64,000 nucleotides of DNA from Streptomyces sp. NBC_01717 (lineage in GTDB: Bacteria; Actinomycetota; Actinomycetes; Streptomycetales; Streptomycetaceae). This document shows positions 17,515 to 26,502 of this stretch, piece by piece (position 1 is the first letter of the stretch; each line of letters begins with the position of its first letter). The notes beneath the pieces are model-generated. The model saw only the letters and a list, made by a program, of their open reading frames with translations, did no database searches and was not told where the DNA came from. The DNA is taken from the NCBI RefSeq assembly GCF_036248255.1, contig NZ_CP109178.1:9057001-9121000 (forward strand). The letters run 5' to 3'. The position numbers were made by a program, and so were the translations under genes.

Positions 17515-18408
17515 TCAGGTGAGGTGCTCGCGGAACCAGGCGAGGGCGGCGGTGCTTGCCTGGTCGAACTGGGCGGTGTACGGGTCGAAGTGGCCGCCCG
17601 GGATCATCCGCAGTCGCTTCGGTTCCAGCGCACGTTCGTAGGCCGTGAGCGCCAGATCGGTCACTGTGACCGTGTCGTTGAGGGCGACCACCATGAGCAG
17701 CGGCGTGGGGGAGACCCGTGTGATCCAGGTCCCGGGCTCGTACATGCGGGCCGCGCGGGTGGAGCGGACGGTGACCTGGTTCTCCCACACGCCGTCGGGC
17801 GTGGGCTGCAGGTAGAAGTCGATGGCCTCCTGCGACCGGTAGGAGGCGGGTACCGCCGGGTCGCTGCTCACGATGGTCTGGGTGTGCGGCGCCTCGCCGC
17901 GGAATTGTGCCCGCTCGTCCTCGGCGAAGGACTCCTCGATGCCTGCGACGGCGTCCGGTGCGATGCGGCGCAACCCCTGCTCGAACCCGCTGATCGTCGG
18001 CACCTGGGAGACCACGGCCCGCAGGCGGCGGTCGGTCGCGCCCAGCACGATGGCGTGGCCGCCGGCGTAGCTGGTGCCCCACAGGCCGATCCGGTCGGCG
18101 TCGACCTCGGGCCGGCTCTCCAGGTAGGAGATGGCCCGTCGCCAGTCGGTGATCTGCTGCCAGGGGTCGACGTCCTGCCGTGGCTCGCCGTCGCTGGCTC
18201 CGAAGGTGCGGTGGTCGTGGAGCAGGACGACGAATCCGTCCTCTGCGAAGGCTCGCGCGAAGGGCTCGAGGCCGTGGTCCCTGACGGCCGCGTAGCCATG
18301 GGCCATCGTGATCGCCGGATGCGGACCGGGCCCATCCGGCGGGAAGAGCAATCCGCGCAGCGTGACTCCGCCGTCGGCTTCGAACGCGACGTCCTTGCGC
18401 TCAACCAT
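17515..18408 (-). CDS. Alpha/beta hydrolase (dienelactone hydrolase/acetyl-xylan-esterase-like fold)
   Basis: A 297-residue cytoplasmic hydrolase. It has the nucleophile elbow GLWGTSYAGG (Ser), an acid in ALNDTVTV and a His in GGHFDPY. The N-terminus VTLRGLLFPPDGPGPHPAITMAHG and the HDHRTFGASDG stretch place it with alpha/beta hydrolases annotated as X-Pro dipeptidyl-peptidase-like or polyketide thioesterase-like. The ATG at 18408 follows GAGGAG. The stop of a broken flavin-reductase frame overlaps the start codon (ATGGTTGA), suggesting that the two were once translationally coupled. The substrate is unknown. Confidence 0.85.
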   Translation of the reverse strand: MVERKDVAFEADGGVTLRGLLFPPDGPGPHPAITMAHGYAAVRDHGLEPFARAFAEDGFVVLLHDHRTFGASDGEPRQDVDPWQQITDWRRAISYLESRPEVDADRIGLWGTSYAGGHAIVLGATDRRLRAVVSQVPTISGFEQGLRRIAPDAVAGIEESFAEDERAQFRGEAPHTQTIVSSDPAVPASYRSQEAIDFYLQPTPDGVWENQVTVRSTRAARMYEPGTWITRVSPTPLLMVVALNDTVTVTDLALTAYERALEPKRLRMIPGGHFDPYTAQFDQASTAALAWFREHLT

Positions 18409-18690
18409 GAATATCCTCCTCGGTGAAACCGGGGCCTCGGCCCTGGTGGAAATGATCGGCGGCGACGACGCCGCGCAGTTGTCTCCGCAGCTCTGCGGAG
18501 AACCGGTGCCCCGCATCCAGGGGCGTGGTGAAGACGTTGTCGACCACGGTGTATTCGGCCGCGAGTCGGCCGACGGCCGGTAGCGGGGCCGTGTCGATCC
18601 GCCCATGCTCCATGTGCAGGTCGTCCCTGACGTGGAACCGCACCACTGCCCCACACGACGTGATCGACCTCGTGACCTCCCATCGGATCA
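18401..18690 (-). pseudogene. Flavin reductase-like remnant (C-terminal part, frameshifted)
   Basis: On the minus strand one frame reads VVRFHVRDDLHMEHGRIDTAPL, then VGRLAAEYTVVDNVFTTPL, the C-terminal half of a flavin reductase-like FMN-binding domain. Just upstream the homologous residues (VDHVVWG) are in a different frame, so there is a frameshift near 18,650, and nothing further N-terminal is present. The same protein segment is found, also damaged, on the plus strand at 20,710-20,908. Confidence 0.65.
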
Positions 18691-18823
18691 GGCGCGGCAC
18701 GTGGACGGCGCTGCGCGCGCTACAGCCATTGCCGGAGCCCAGCGCCCCGGCGGTTGCCCCCGCGTGACGCCGACCCGGCAGGCGGTTGATGTACGAGAGG
18801 CCCGCGGAACCCGGAACGTCAAC

Positions 18824-19255
18824 GTGCGGCATCGGCCGAGAAGGAGGACAGCCGGCGGATCAAGCCGAGCCTCTTCGGGATTCGAGGAGAACGATTCGTC
18901 CGACCTGGTGGACCTGATGTCACCCGACGTAATTTTCCATTTCCCCACGTCCCTGCCCTATGGCGGAACATTCCGCGGCCCGGAAGGTTTTCGCGCCTTC
19001 TATCAGGACCTCTTCGATCATTACTACGAGTACTTCGACTATGACGCGTACGCGGTGCTCGATGCCGGGTCGCACGTGGTGGTTCCCGTCAAGGCCAGGG
19101 CGAAGGCGAAGAACGGCCGCACCATGGAGAACGAACACTGTCTGCTGTTCACCGTGAACGACGGGCTGATCACGGAGGCTCGGCTGTACGCGGACACTGC
19201 CAAGGGGCGTGATGTGATCGACGGCCTCGAGGTTTTCCCCTCGGCGGCCTCCTGA
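18824..19255 (+). CDS. SnoaL/NTF2-like protein, 5' end uncertain
   Basis: About 140 residues; the part from residue 30 is a SnoaL-like cone fold: FEENDSSDLVDLMSPDVIFHFP, GTFRGPEGFRAFYQDLF, then VVVPVKARAKAKNGRTME and LLFTVNDGLITEARLYAD. Such proteins act as small cyclases, isomerases or hydratases, or only bind ligands. No convincing start exists: GTG 18824 lacks a ribosome site, while the good AAGGAGG at 18841 is not followed by an in-frame start. The first helix of the fold also looks scrambled. The gene may be N-terminally damaged. It is followed by a hydrolase gene in the same direction. Confidence 0.6.
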   Translation: MRHRPRRRTAGGSSRASSGFEENDSSDLVDLMSPDVIFHFPTSLPYGGTFRGPEGFRAFYQDLFDHYYEYFDYDAYAVLDAGSHVVVPVKARAKAKNGRTMENEHCLLFTVNDGLITEARLYADTAKGRDVIDGLEVFPSAAS

Positions 19256-19378
19256 AAGTCCTGAATCGGCGCAAAGGGCGCACGAAGAGGGCTGCGCCGT
19301 CGACTACCGGAAATTCCTTTGGGATCAGCCGACCCGATTCGTCGAGATCCGGCTCCCCGCCAATCGAAAGAAATTCGA

Positions 19379-20161
19379 ATGACTCTGGGATACAACATTG
19401 CGGGCAGCGGACCGACCAAGGTCCTCTGGGCGCACTCCTGGCTGGCCGGCCACAAAGCCTATGACTGCATGCTTCCATTTCTCGACACCGAGCGGTTCAC
19501 GTGGGTGTTTCCGGACTTCCGCGGATACGGGCGGTCCAGGGAGCTGACGGGAGACTTCTCGATCCCGGAGATGGGGAGGGATCTCATCCACGTCGCCGAC
19601 AACCTGGGATGGGACGAGTTCCATCTTGTCGGGCACTCCATGGGCGGTCAGGCCGCGCAGTGGGTCTCCGGGCAGCCGGCAGCCCGGGAGCGCCTGAGCA
19701 GTCTTGCTCTGCTGTGTGCGGTTCCCAGCCGCGCCTTCCCACTCGATGCTGACGGCTCGAAGCTGTTCGAGGCGGCCACCGACAGCCTTGACGCCCGGGC
19801 CACGGTCATCTCCGCAGTGACCGGAGGACGACTGGGAACTGGATTTGTCCGCTACGTGAACGAGCTGTCCCGTAAGACGGTGGATCCCGCGACCATGTGG
19901 GCCTACCTTCGGACCTGGACCCAGGACGACGTATCCGGCGAGGTCCAGGGCTATGAGCGCCCCGTCCTCGTACTCACCGGCCAGTACGACGTCGTGCTGA
20001 CGACTGCTGCGGCCGAGGAGCAGATCGTTCCCCAGTACACCGACGTGCGCAGCCTCGTCCTCGACGGCGCGGCCCACCTAGCCCCCATGGAAACCCCTGC
20101 CCGCACCGTCGCCGTGATCGCGGACCACTTCCTGAAGGAGGTCGAGACGACGAGCAGTTGA
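19379..20161 (+). CDS. Alpha/beta hydrolase
   Basis: A 260-residue classical alpha/beta hydrolase. The oxyanion region is AHSWLAGHKA, the motif FPDFRGYGRS follows, and the nucleophile elbow is LVGHSMGGQAAQ (Ser near residue 91). The acid is in LTGQYDVVLT and the His in GAAHLAPMETP. Relatives include C-C bond hydrolases and esterases of aromatic degradation. ATG 19379 has only a weak GAAAG upstream. It sits between a SnoaL-like gene and a broken flavin reductase, so a ring-degradation or polyketide-tailoring role is possible. Confidence 0.85.
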   Translation: MTLGYNIAGSGPTKVLWAHSWLAGHKAYDCMLPFLDTERFTWVFPDFRGYGRSRELTGDFSIPEMGRDLIHVADNLGWDEFHLVGHSMGGQAAQWVSGQPAARERLSSLALLCAVPSRAFPLDADGSKLFEAATDSLDARATVISAVTGGRLGTGFVRYVNELSRKTVDPATMWAYLRTWTQDDVSGEVQGYERPVLVLTGQYDVVLTTAAAEEQIVPQYTDVRSLVLDGAAHLAPMETPARTVAVIADHFLKEVETTSS

Positions 20162-20306
20162 TGAGTAGCCGCCCCTCGTGGGGCAACAGCAGGGACAGGT
20201 CCCGTGATGTCGTGGACCGTGTGTGGCCATCTGCGCCCCGCCCTCAGTTCCCACGCCACATCTTCTTCGGCGGGACACCGCCGCGCACGTCCGAGAGGCC
20301 ATCAAC

Positions 20307-20908
20307 GTGATCATCAATGCCGACGAGCTGGATGTGAGGTCCGCGTACAAGCTCCTCATCGGGTCGGTCACGCCGCGCGCGATCGGCTGGGTGAGCACTC
20401 TGTCGCCATCCGGTATCGCCAACCTGGCGCCCATCTCGTTCTTCACCGTAGTGAGTCGAAAGCCCCCGATGGTGTCGCTGACCATTCAGCCCCGGTCGGA
20501 CGGGACGACCCTCAAGGACACCCTCGTCAACATTCGGGAGACGGGTGAGTTCGTCACCAACCTGGTCACGCTCTCCCATGCCCACCACATGCATCGCAGT
20601 GCCGCCGAATTCGACAGCAGCCAGGATGAGTTCGACGAGGTGGGCCTCGCCAAAGGGACCTGCGAAGTAGTACAGGTGCCGCGCGTGCGGGACGCTCCGA
20701 TGGGCGGATCGACACCGGAGCGATCCCGACCGTCGGCCGCCTCGCTGCCGAGTACACCCTGGCCGACAACGCATTCGTCACACCCCTGACGGAGGACGTG
20801 CTGAGTGCACGCTCCGGCAGGCGCATGCACCGCATCGACGAGCGTCAAGACGGATGGTCGCCGGTGGACACCGCCGACTGGTCCCCGTCCGGATCCACCA
20901 AGGCATAA
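20307..20908 (+). pseudogene. Flavin reductase-like protein with internal deletion
   Basis: The first 130 codons are good flavin reductase sequence: YKLLIGSVTPRAIGWVSTLS, NLAPISFFTVVSRKPPMVSL, DTLVNIRETGEFVTNLVT. After VPRVRDAPM the frame becomes meaningless. The C-terminal part (RIDTGAIPTVGRLAAEYTLAD...) continues in another frame to the stop at 20908. Comparison with the remnant at 18401-18690 shows that the segment between (VVRFHVRDDL...) is missing. The join at 20,700 reads GATGGGCGGATCGACAC, and ATGG is present at both expected ends, which fits a microhomology deletion that also shifted frame. Confidence 0.7.
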
Positions 20909-21069
20909 CGGGACCCAACGCAGGCCCGGGCGGGCACCCCTCACCTCGGATCGCCGAAGCCCGGTCCTGTGCACGGCGCAGCGCAGAGGCAGCACAACAC
21001 CCCTGTACCTGGAGCCGATCGACCCCGAACCCTACTCACCCGACACCGCACTCCTCGAAGGAGAATCTC

Positions 21070-21471
21070 GTGCCTGTTTTCAACGCCCACCTCCCGGCCA
21101 ACCGCTTCTCGCCGGAACAGAAGCGCGCACTGGCCGATGCGCTCAACCAGTCACTGGTACAGGGACTCGGAATCCCCGAGGGCGACCGCTTCATCGTGAT
21201 CAGTGAACACCGCGACAGCGAACTGTTCCTGGACCCGACTTTCATGGGCATGGAGCGCAGCAGCGATGCCATGATCATCACGGTTCTCCTCGGGGCTCAC
21301 CGTCCCCTGGACGACAAGCGGGCCGTGTCGGCGGCCATCAACAGGCTGGTGGTCGAGGCGCTCGGCGTCTCGCCCGACGACATCTTCATCGCGTTGATTC
21401 CGGTCCCGAACGAGAACTTCTCCTTCGGCAGAGGCGAACTACAGCTCGCCGAAGGGGCTCCTCGCTGGTGA
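21070..21471 (+). CDS. Tautomerase-family protein
   Basis: A 133-residue protein of the 4-oxalocrotonate tautomerase/malonate-semialdehyde decarboxylase superfamily. After removal of the initiator Met it begins with Pro (PVFNAHLPANRF), the catalytic base of the superfamily. EHRDSELFLDPTFMGMERS and VSPDDIFIALIPVPNENFSFGRGE are conserved blocks of the longer tautomerases. GTG 21070 follows GAAGGAG. It may isomerise an unsaturated ketoacid from aromatic degradation, which agrees with the hydrolase and flavin reductase neighbours. Confidence 0.85.
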   Translation: MPVFNAHLPANRFSPEQKRALADALNQSLVQGLGIPEGDRFIVISEHRDSELFLDPTFMGMERSSDAMIITVLLGAHRPLDDKRAVSAAINRLVVEALGVSPDDIFIALIPVPNENFSFGRGELQLAEGAPRW

Positions 21472-21587
21472 ACTCCGATCCCCGATCCTCGAGGTGGTCT
21501 TGATCGGATTGCTGGAAGGGCTGGTGACCGACCGTGCGTCGGTGGTCAGGGGAAGGCGCCCCGCGTCCCACTGGGGTGCAGGTGCGC

Positions 21588-21960
21588 CTACCGGGGGACG
21601 GAAAGGCCGACGCGAAAGACGCCTACGTCATCGCCGACCAGACACGAATGCGCGGTGACCTGCAGCCCCTGCAGGAGCGCGACGAGATCGCGGTGGACCC
21701 GAAGATCCTCACCGGCCGCCGCCACGACCTGGCCGCGGACCGCACCCGTGCCATCAACCGCCTGGGTGCACAACTGCTGGAGTGCTTCCCAGCCCTGGAG
21801 CGAGCCTTCGACTGGGCCGCTTCCAGGGCGGCACTCCTCCTGCTGACCGGCTACCAAACGCCGGCCCGCCTGCGCCGGACCGGTTCGGGCCGCCTGGTGA
21901 CCTGGTTGAAGAGGCGCAACCAACGCACCGCTGTGGCCGGGACGAGTATGGCTACGGCAG
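21588..21960 (+). pseudogene. IS110-family transposase fragment
   Basis: Reads GKADAKDAYVIADQTRMR, then RRHDLAADRTRAINRLGAQLLE and LLTGYQTPARLRR, an internal part of an IS110 transposase (DEDD catalytic domain and linker). The N-terminal start and the C-terminal Ser domain are missing. It abuts an oppositely oriented IS5 fragment. Confidence 0.8.
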
Positions 21961-21976
21961 TGGTGAACACCCTGGC

Positions 21977-22159
21977 CAGGAGGACCTCAAGCAGCCGGGG
22001 CAACACGCCGGCCTCAGCCCACTCAGCCGGCCGGCGCCAGCAGGTCATGCCCGAACCGAAGCAGAGTTCCTGCGCTTGTTGCTCCCAGGGGATCCCGGTG
22101 TGCAGGACGAACAGGATGCCCTGGAACACCAGCCGGTCCGGATGCCGCCTACGCCCGTA
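21977..22159 (-). pseudogene. IS5-family transposase N-terminal fragment
   Basis: The minus strand encodes RRRHPDRLVFQGILFVLHTG, IPWEQ and FGSGMTCWRRPAEWAEAGV, the helix-turn-helix region of IS5-family transposases. The DDE catalytic domain is absent. On the plus strand at 22,161-22,260 a short frame (GARLVILPRTRHGITFEAREQ) resembles the C-terminal tail of an alpha/beta hydrolase, perhaps the gene that was interrupted. Confidence 0.7.
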
Positions 22160-22354
22160 TCGGAGATCCGTGGCGCACGTCTGGTGATCCTGCCGCGCAC
22201 TCGGCACGGCATCACCTTCGAGGCCCGTGAGCAGGCCGCACGACTGGCGCGCGAGTTCGTACGTCTGCCGCCCGGCCGCCCGCTGATATCGCCGCCGCGC
22301 CGGCGCCACTTGCCGAGAGGATGGGCGGGTGGTCGGATCGGCTGCACGTATGCC

Positions 22355-22384
22355 TTGACGGGCATATTCCTGAAGAGGAATATA
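22355..22384 (+). promoter_or_regulatory. Promoter and operator of ArsR/SRPBCC operon (leaderless)
   Basis: TTGACG (22355-22360) and AATATA (22379-22384) with an 18-base spacer place the start of transcription at about 22391, exactly the GTG start codon. A perfect dyad ATATTCCT-GAAG-AGGAATAT (22364-22383) fills the spacer and -10, ideal for autorepression by the ArsR protein. Confidence 0.6.
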
Positions 22385-22390
22385 TGAGGC

Positions 22391-22705
22391 GTGTCCGTCG
22401 ATACCTTCTCCGTGCTCTCCGAACCGACCCGGCGCCGGATTCTCGACCGGCTCCTACAGGCCGAGAGCAGCGTGAACGAACTGGTGGAGGCGCTCGACGT
22501 CAGCCAGCCCACGGTGTCCAAGCAGCTGAAGGTGCTCAGGGAAGCCGGTTTCGTCACCTGCCGCACGGAGGCTCAGCGGCGGATCTACCGCATCCACGCA
22601 GGTCCCTTCCAGGCATTCGACGACTGGCTTCAGCCGTATCGCGCCCTGTGGGACCGGCATCTCGACGCTCTCGAGCGCCACCTCGACAACCTGGAGCAGT
22701 CATGA
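22391..22705 (+). CDS. ArsR-family regulator
   Basis: A 104-residue winged-helix repressor: FSVLSEPTRRRILDRLLQAE, VNELVEALDVSQPTVSKQLKVL and a wing ending RRIYRIHAGP. No metal-binding Cys pair is visible, so it probably is not a metal sensor; its type is the one usually paired with SRPBCC (AHSA1) proteins. There is no ribosome site, and the GTG coincides with the predicted transcription start, so it is probably translated leaderless. Its stop overlaps the next start (ATGA). Confidence 0.9.
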   Translation: MSVDTFSVLSEPTRRRILDRLLQAESSVNELVEALDVSQPTVSKQLKVLREAGFVTCRTEAQRRIYRIHAGPFQAFDDWLQPYRALWDRHLDALERHLDNLEQS

Positions 22706-23280
22706 CCCCCGACGCCTACCACCCGAGCCCGCTGGCCCAGGTCGAGTGCGCGGCAACGGAAGACCGCTGGACGCTGGTCTTCACCCGCGAACTGCGTCAC
22801 CCGACCGAGAAGGTGTGGGCCGCGCTGACCGAGCCCGAACAACTCGCCGCGTGGGCGCCCTACACCGCTGACCGCAACCTCTCCGAGGCAGGCGACGCCA
22901 CGATCACGATGATCGACGACGAGAAGCCCCAGGACATGACGGCCCAGGTCGTACGCGCCGAACCACCGACGCTGCTGGAGTACACCCTCGGCACCGACCT
23001 GCTGCGCTGGGAACTGGCGGCCACCGACACAGGTTCGCGGCTGACACTCCGGCACACTGTCCAGGACCGCGACTGGATCCCGAAGGTCGCGGCTGGCTGG
23101 CACCTCTGCCTCGACGTGGCCGAGAAGCTGCTCGACGGGCATCCGATCCCGCCGATCCGAGGCGCCGCGGCGGTCGACTTCGGCTGGTCCGAACTCAACG
23201 ACCAGTACGCGCAGAAGTTCGGCATCCCGAACACCGGCCTGCCCGAGCACGTGGAGGATGCGGACGAGCCGACCTGCTGA
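22702..23280 (+). CDS. SRPBCC (AHSA1-type) protein
   Basis: A 192-residue START/Bet v1-fold protein: LVFTRELRHPTEKVWAALTE, PEQLAAWAPYTADR, then TLLEYTLGTDLLRWELAATD and LTLRHTVQDRDWIPKVAAGWH. It binds hydrophobic ligands or acts as a chaperone-like factor; the true ligand is unknown. The start overlaps the ArsR stop by 4 bases, so the two are co-translated, and the ArsR protein presumably senses a condition that this protein answers. Confidence 0.85.
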   Translation: MTPDAYHPSPLAQVECAATEDRWTLVFTRELRHPTEKVWAALTEPEQLAAWAPYTADRNLSEAGDATITMIDDEKPQDMTAQVVRAEPPTLLEYTLGTDLLRWELAATDTGSRLTLRHTVQDRDWIPKVAAGWHLCLDVAEKLLDGHPIPPIRGAAAVDFGWSELNDQYAQKFGIPNTGLPEHVEDADEPTC

Positions 23281-23304
23281 AGGACTTACCTCATCGCGCG
23301 CTCA

Positions 23305-23927
23305 TTGCTCAGGATCGGCAAACCTGATGGGGACTTGGAAGGCGTTGCACTGTCCGAAGCGGTGCAGGCCGTACTCGAGCGGCCCGAGCCCTCCATGCGC
23401 GCCCTGACGGACGTGCTCGTACTGCGCGGGGGAGAGGACACCCCAGCCGGAACTTGGCTCGCAAGCTCGAGGCGGTGGCGCGCAAGGACCTCGCCGCCGT
23501 CGTCTACAACGAGACGCTGCCGGTCGTGGACAAGGCCCGCGCCGACAGCGTCGTCTTCCTTGTCAACTCCCTGGCACCACCGAAGAAGAGCGAGCTCGCC
23601 TCCGACCACCGCGTCGAGCGCCTGGAGATCGAGAAGGTCCTGGGCCGCTCGCTGATGTACCTGATCGCCGCTGTGGCGCGCGAGACCGTCATGCGGCACA
23701 AGGATGAGTTCGACGCCGCCGTCTTCGACCCCGAACTGCTGGACCTGGTCACCGCCGGCCTGTCGCCGCTGGACCTGCCCGAGGAAGAAAAGCTTGCCGG
23801 GGCGGGGGAGTGCCTGTACCGGGACCGGGCCGGGCGGATCGGACTGATGAAGGCGCTGATCCCGATGGGCCCGGTCGTCATGCGTGTAATCCACACCACA
23901 CCCAGCGACTACCGGACCGCAGCATGA
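23305..23927 (+). pseudogene. Conjugation-type ATPase remnant (VirB4/TraC-like, actinobacterial element)
   Basis: The frame starts with IGKPDGDLEGVALSEAVQAV and ALTDVLVLRGGEDTPAG, shifts frame near 23,455 to LARKLEAVARKDLAAVVYNE, and continues ASDHRVERLEIEKVLGRSLM. It then jumps (…EFDAAVFD|PELLDLVTAG…) to the C-terminal end AGECLYRDRAGRIGLMKALI. The order matches the ATP-binding protein of Streptomyces integrative conjugative elements, with the N-terminal half and an internal block lost. Confidence 0.55.
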
Positions 23928-24330
23928 CCACGATCCTGACCTGGCGAATACGCCTGAGGGTTCTCGGCGCCGCCCGACTCCGCGTGGCGCTGCTGTTTGC
24001 CGCGCTCGCCGCCACCACCTTCACCCTGCTCACGTCACTGCTCGCCCACGCGGAACCCACCCCCCACGCCCGCCCCGTCAGTGACCTCGCCAGCCACCCG
24101 TGCGCAGCAGACTCCGACACCGGGAGAGGTCGAGGCCGATCGAGGAGGTCATGCGCGAGCAGGGTGAGAAGTTCTCCAAGGCGGCGCAGGAGGCGATGCC
24201 CGACACGGAGAAGGAGCGGCTGCGCAACCTGCTCCCCGACGAGGGTGGTGTCCTCGGCGTTTTCGATGTCACCGACGTCAACGGCCTGCCGATCAGCGTC
24301 TGGGGGTGCCGAACAGCAGCTCCCGCTTGA
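23924..24330 (+). pseudogene. Conjugation-associated membrane/secreted protein remnant
   Basis: Begins with ATG overlapping the preceding stop (ATGA). The first 60 residues hold one strong hydrophobic segment (LRVALLFAALAATTFTLLTSLLAHA) like a signal anchor. Near 24,110 the reading frame shifts to REQGEKFSKAAQEAMPDTEKER and LLPDEGGVLGVFDVTDVNGL, ending abruptly at an integrase fragment. It follows the ATPase as in actinobacterial conjugation operons. Confidence 0.45.
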
Positions 24331-24484
24331 TCCGCTGGACATTGCGGCGTACCCGAAATTCCCCCGTCTCCAGGTCGATGTCCGACAAGGTGAGCCCGAG
24401 AGCTTCCCCGCGTCGCAGGCCCGTGCAGATCAGCAGCAGCCACAAGGCGTAAAGGCGGTGGGACCCGGCCGCGGTCGAGCGATG
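24296..24484 (-). pseudogene. Tyrosine-recombinase integrase fragment
   Basis: The minus strand reads LYALWLLLICTGLRRGEALG, LTLSDIDLETGEFRVRRNVQRI. This is the box I region, with the first catalytic Arg of phage-type integrases in GLRRGEAL. The remaining catalytic residues are absent. Plus-strand sequence at 24,480-24,620 (AIKAEAERQRNRKYSHAQWE) is probably another element fragment that I cannot name. Confidence 0.7.
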
Positions 24485-24909
24485 GAAGTGCGAGGAGTTC
24501 CCCGCGATCAAGGCCGAGGCGGAACGACAACGGAACCGGAAGTACAGCCACGCACAGTGGGAATTCACCGACCGGATATCGGTGCCCGTTGCGCGACGGC
24601 GATGTGCTCACCCCAGACAGCCAGACAGCCCCTTCCCGGCATGATCAACCCGAAGATCATCCCACCCGCCCAGTCAACGTTTCAGCGGCCCGCGGCGGGT
24701 TTCTCCTGGGCCTGATTGGCCCGAGCTCCTTGCGGATTGGGCGCACGTCGTATCAATTCAGCATCTCCCCCTGTCACATTTCGTCCAGCTATTTCGTCAA
24801 TACTCTGGAACCTCCAGCGGGTTCCATCTTCCAACCGGATCGTCTCCGACCCTGCGGCACTCCAGGTCGTGCAGGGCGACGACCGCTAACCATCCCTTGG
24901 AGGGACTCC

Positions 24910-25767
24910 ATGTTCAGTACGTCCAGGCGCTTGCGCCGCTCTGTTCTCACCACCCTGGCCGCCACACTCGGCGCAGCCGCGGTGGTCACCCCCATGGCCA
25001 CCGCAGCCCCCGGGCAGCAGTCGGCCGAGCCCCGGCCGACCGTCGTCCTGGTTCACGGCGCCTGGGCGGACTCCGCCGGTTGGGACGGTGTAGTCAAGCG
25101 CCTGCAGGCGGACGGCTACAAGGTGACCGCCCCGGCCAACCCGCTGCGCGGCCTGGCCGGCGACTCCGCCTACCTCGCCGCCCATCTCAAGACCATCCCC
25201 GGCCCGGTCGTCCTGGTCGGCCACTCGTACGGTGGCGCAGTGGTCACCAACGCGGCCACCATGAGCTCCAACGTCAAGGCCCTTGTCTACGTCGCCGGCT
25301 TCGCCCTCGACAAGGGCGAGAGCGGCAACGAGATGTTTGCCAAGTTCCCGGGATCGCACCTCACCGACGACCCGGCCGCGCCGGTGCCCACCGCGCTCAA
25401 CGCTGTTCCCTTCCCCCAGGCCGACGGCACGACGGGGGTGGACCTCTACATCAAGCCCGACAAGTTCCGCGACGTCTTCCTCAGCAACCGCCTGACGGCC
25501 CCCGCTGCCGCCTCCCTGGCTGCGACCCAGCGCCCGATCAGTGCCCAGGCGGCCGGGGACCTCTCGGGCACCCCGGCTTGGAAGACCATTCCCTCCTGGT
25601 ACCTGGTCCCCAGTAAGGACCACGTCATCCCGCCGGCGGCCGAGCGTTACATGGCCGAGCGCGCGCACTCCCACACCATCGAGATCGACGCTCCGCACGC
25701 GGTCCATGTCAGCAACCCGGGCGTCGTCACCGGGCTCGTCGAGCGAGCCGCCTCCCAGGTCGGCTGA
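24910..25767 (+). CDS. Secreted alpha/beta hydrolase
   Basis: A 285-residue protein with a signal peptide (RRLRRSVLTTLAATLGAAAVV..., cleavage near ATA-APG, residue 36). The hydrolase domain has VVLVHGAWADSAGWDGV, the nucleophile LVGHSYGGAVVTNAA, an acid in VPSKDHVIPPAAE and a His in APHAVHVSNP. The family includes salicylate-esterase-like and EstC-type hydrolases found widely in Streptomyces. ATG 24910 follows TTGGAGGG. It begins 400 bases after the decayed integrative element and seems intact. Confidence 0.9.
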   Translation: MFSTSRRLRRSVLTTLAATLGAAAVVTPMATAAPGQQSAEPRPTVVLVHGAWADSAGWDGVVKRLQADGYKVTAPANPLRGLAGDSAYLAAHLKTIPGPVVLVGHSYGGAVVTNAATMSSNVKALVYVAGFALDKGESGNEMFAKFPGSHLTDDPAAPVPTALNAVPFPQADGTTGVDLYIKPDKFRDVFLSNRLTAPAAASLAATQRPISAQAAGDLSGTPAWKTIPSWYLVPSKDHVIPPAAERYMAERAHSHTIEIDAPHAVHVSNPGVVTGLVERAASQVG

Positions 25768-25889
25768 GCCGACGGCCCCGCTGCGGCATGCGGTGCAGCG
25801 GCTGCCGGTCCGACCAGATAGGTGTGGCGCGGTGGCGCCCCGGGCCGCACCGCCCGGTCGGGACTGCAGTCAGTCGACTGTACTGCGGG

Positions 25890-26060
25890 CCGCGGCGAGC
25901 CGATCGCTCGTCGGAACAGTCCGGAGGCTTTTGGGGAGTGCAGCAGGAATCCGACTGAGGTGCGCCGGCGGATTCTCCGAAGACGGTGACGTTGTCGGGG
26001 TTCCCACCAACACCCGGCGATATGGTCGCCGGAGGCACCCATGACTTCCTGAACTGGCTT
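25890..26060 (-). pseudogene. Type-B carboxylesterase fragment
   Basis: The minus strand carries GGNPDNVTVFGESAGA, the nucleophile-elbow signature (G-E-S-A-G) of type-B carboxylesterases. A frame change then leads to VGFLLHSPKASGLFRRAIG. Both sides lack the rest of the enzyme. The 25,768-26,502 gap has nothing else that I recognise. Confidence 0.65.
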
Positions 26061-26502
26061 ACCGTAAGGGGGCAGCGCGCTTGTGAAGCGGGCGAGGCTG
26101 CACTTCGGAAGGCGGCAGAGCAGAGCGGGCCGGAACGCGAGCATGGCCGACGCGCGATTCGCCGGGCGCACCTAGCGGCAGCCGCACCGCAGCTGTCGGA
26201 ACGGCCCGAAAGTACGATTACGCCAGGCTTCACCTGGGTGTCCATCTGCGTGACAACGCCGACGAACAGTCGCGGACGCCGACGCACACCTGCGGACTGC
26301 CCCAGCAGCTCAGAGCCGTATCACCTCAAGGCAGCGCCACCGCCCAAGTTGCTTCGGGACGAGGAGGGCCTTCCGCCGCATCCCTTTGCATAGCACAACG
26401 ACCGGCTTGCCCGCCCCGGACCGCTCTCACCCAGGACCCGCACAGGTCTCTGCCAGGGGCACGGCATATCGTTTGTTCCCTGCCGCTGGAGGGGGAACGG
26501 CC

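Noticed and set aside
24480..24715. Plus-strand fragment AIKAEAERQRNRKYSHAQWE
   Set aside because: Coding-like and probably from the decayed element, but the family is unclear, so no separate feature was made.
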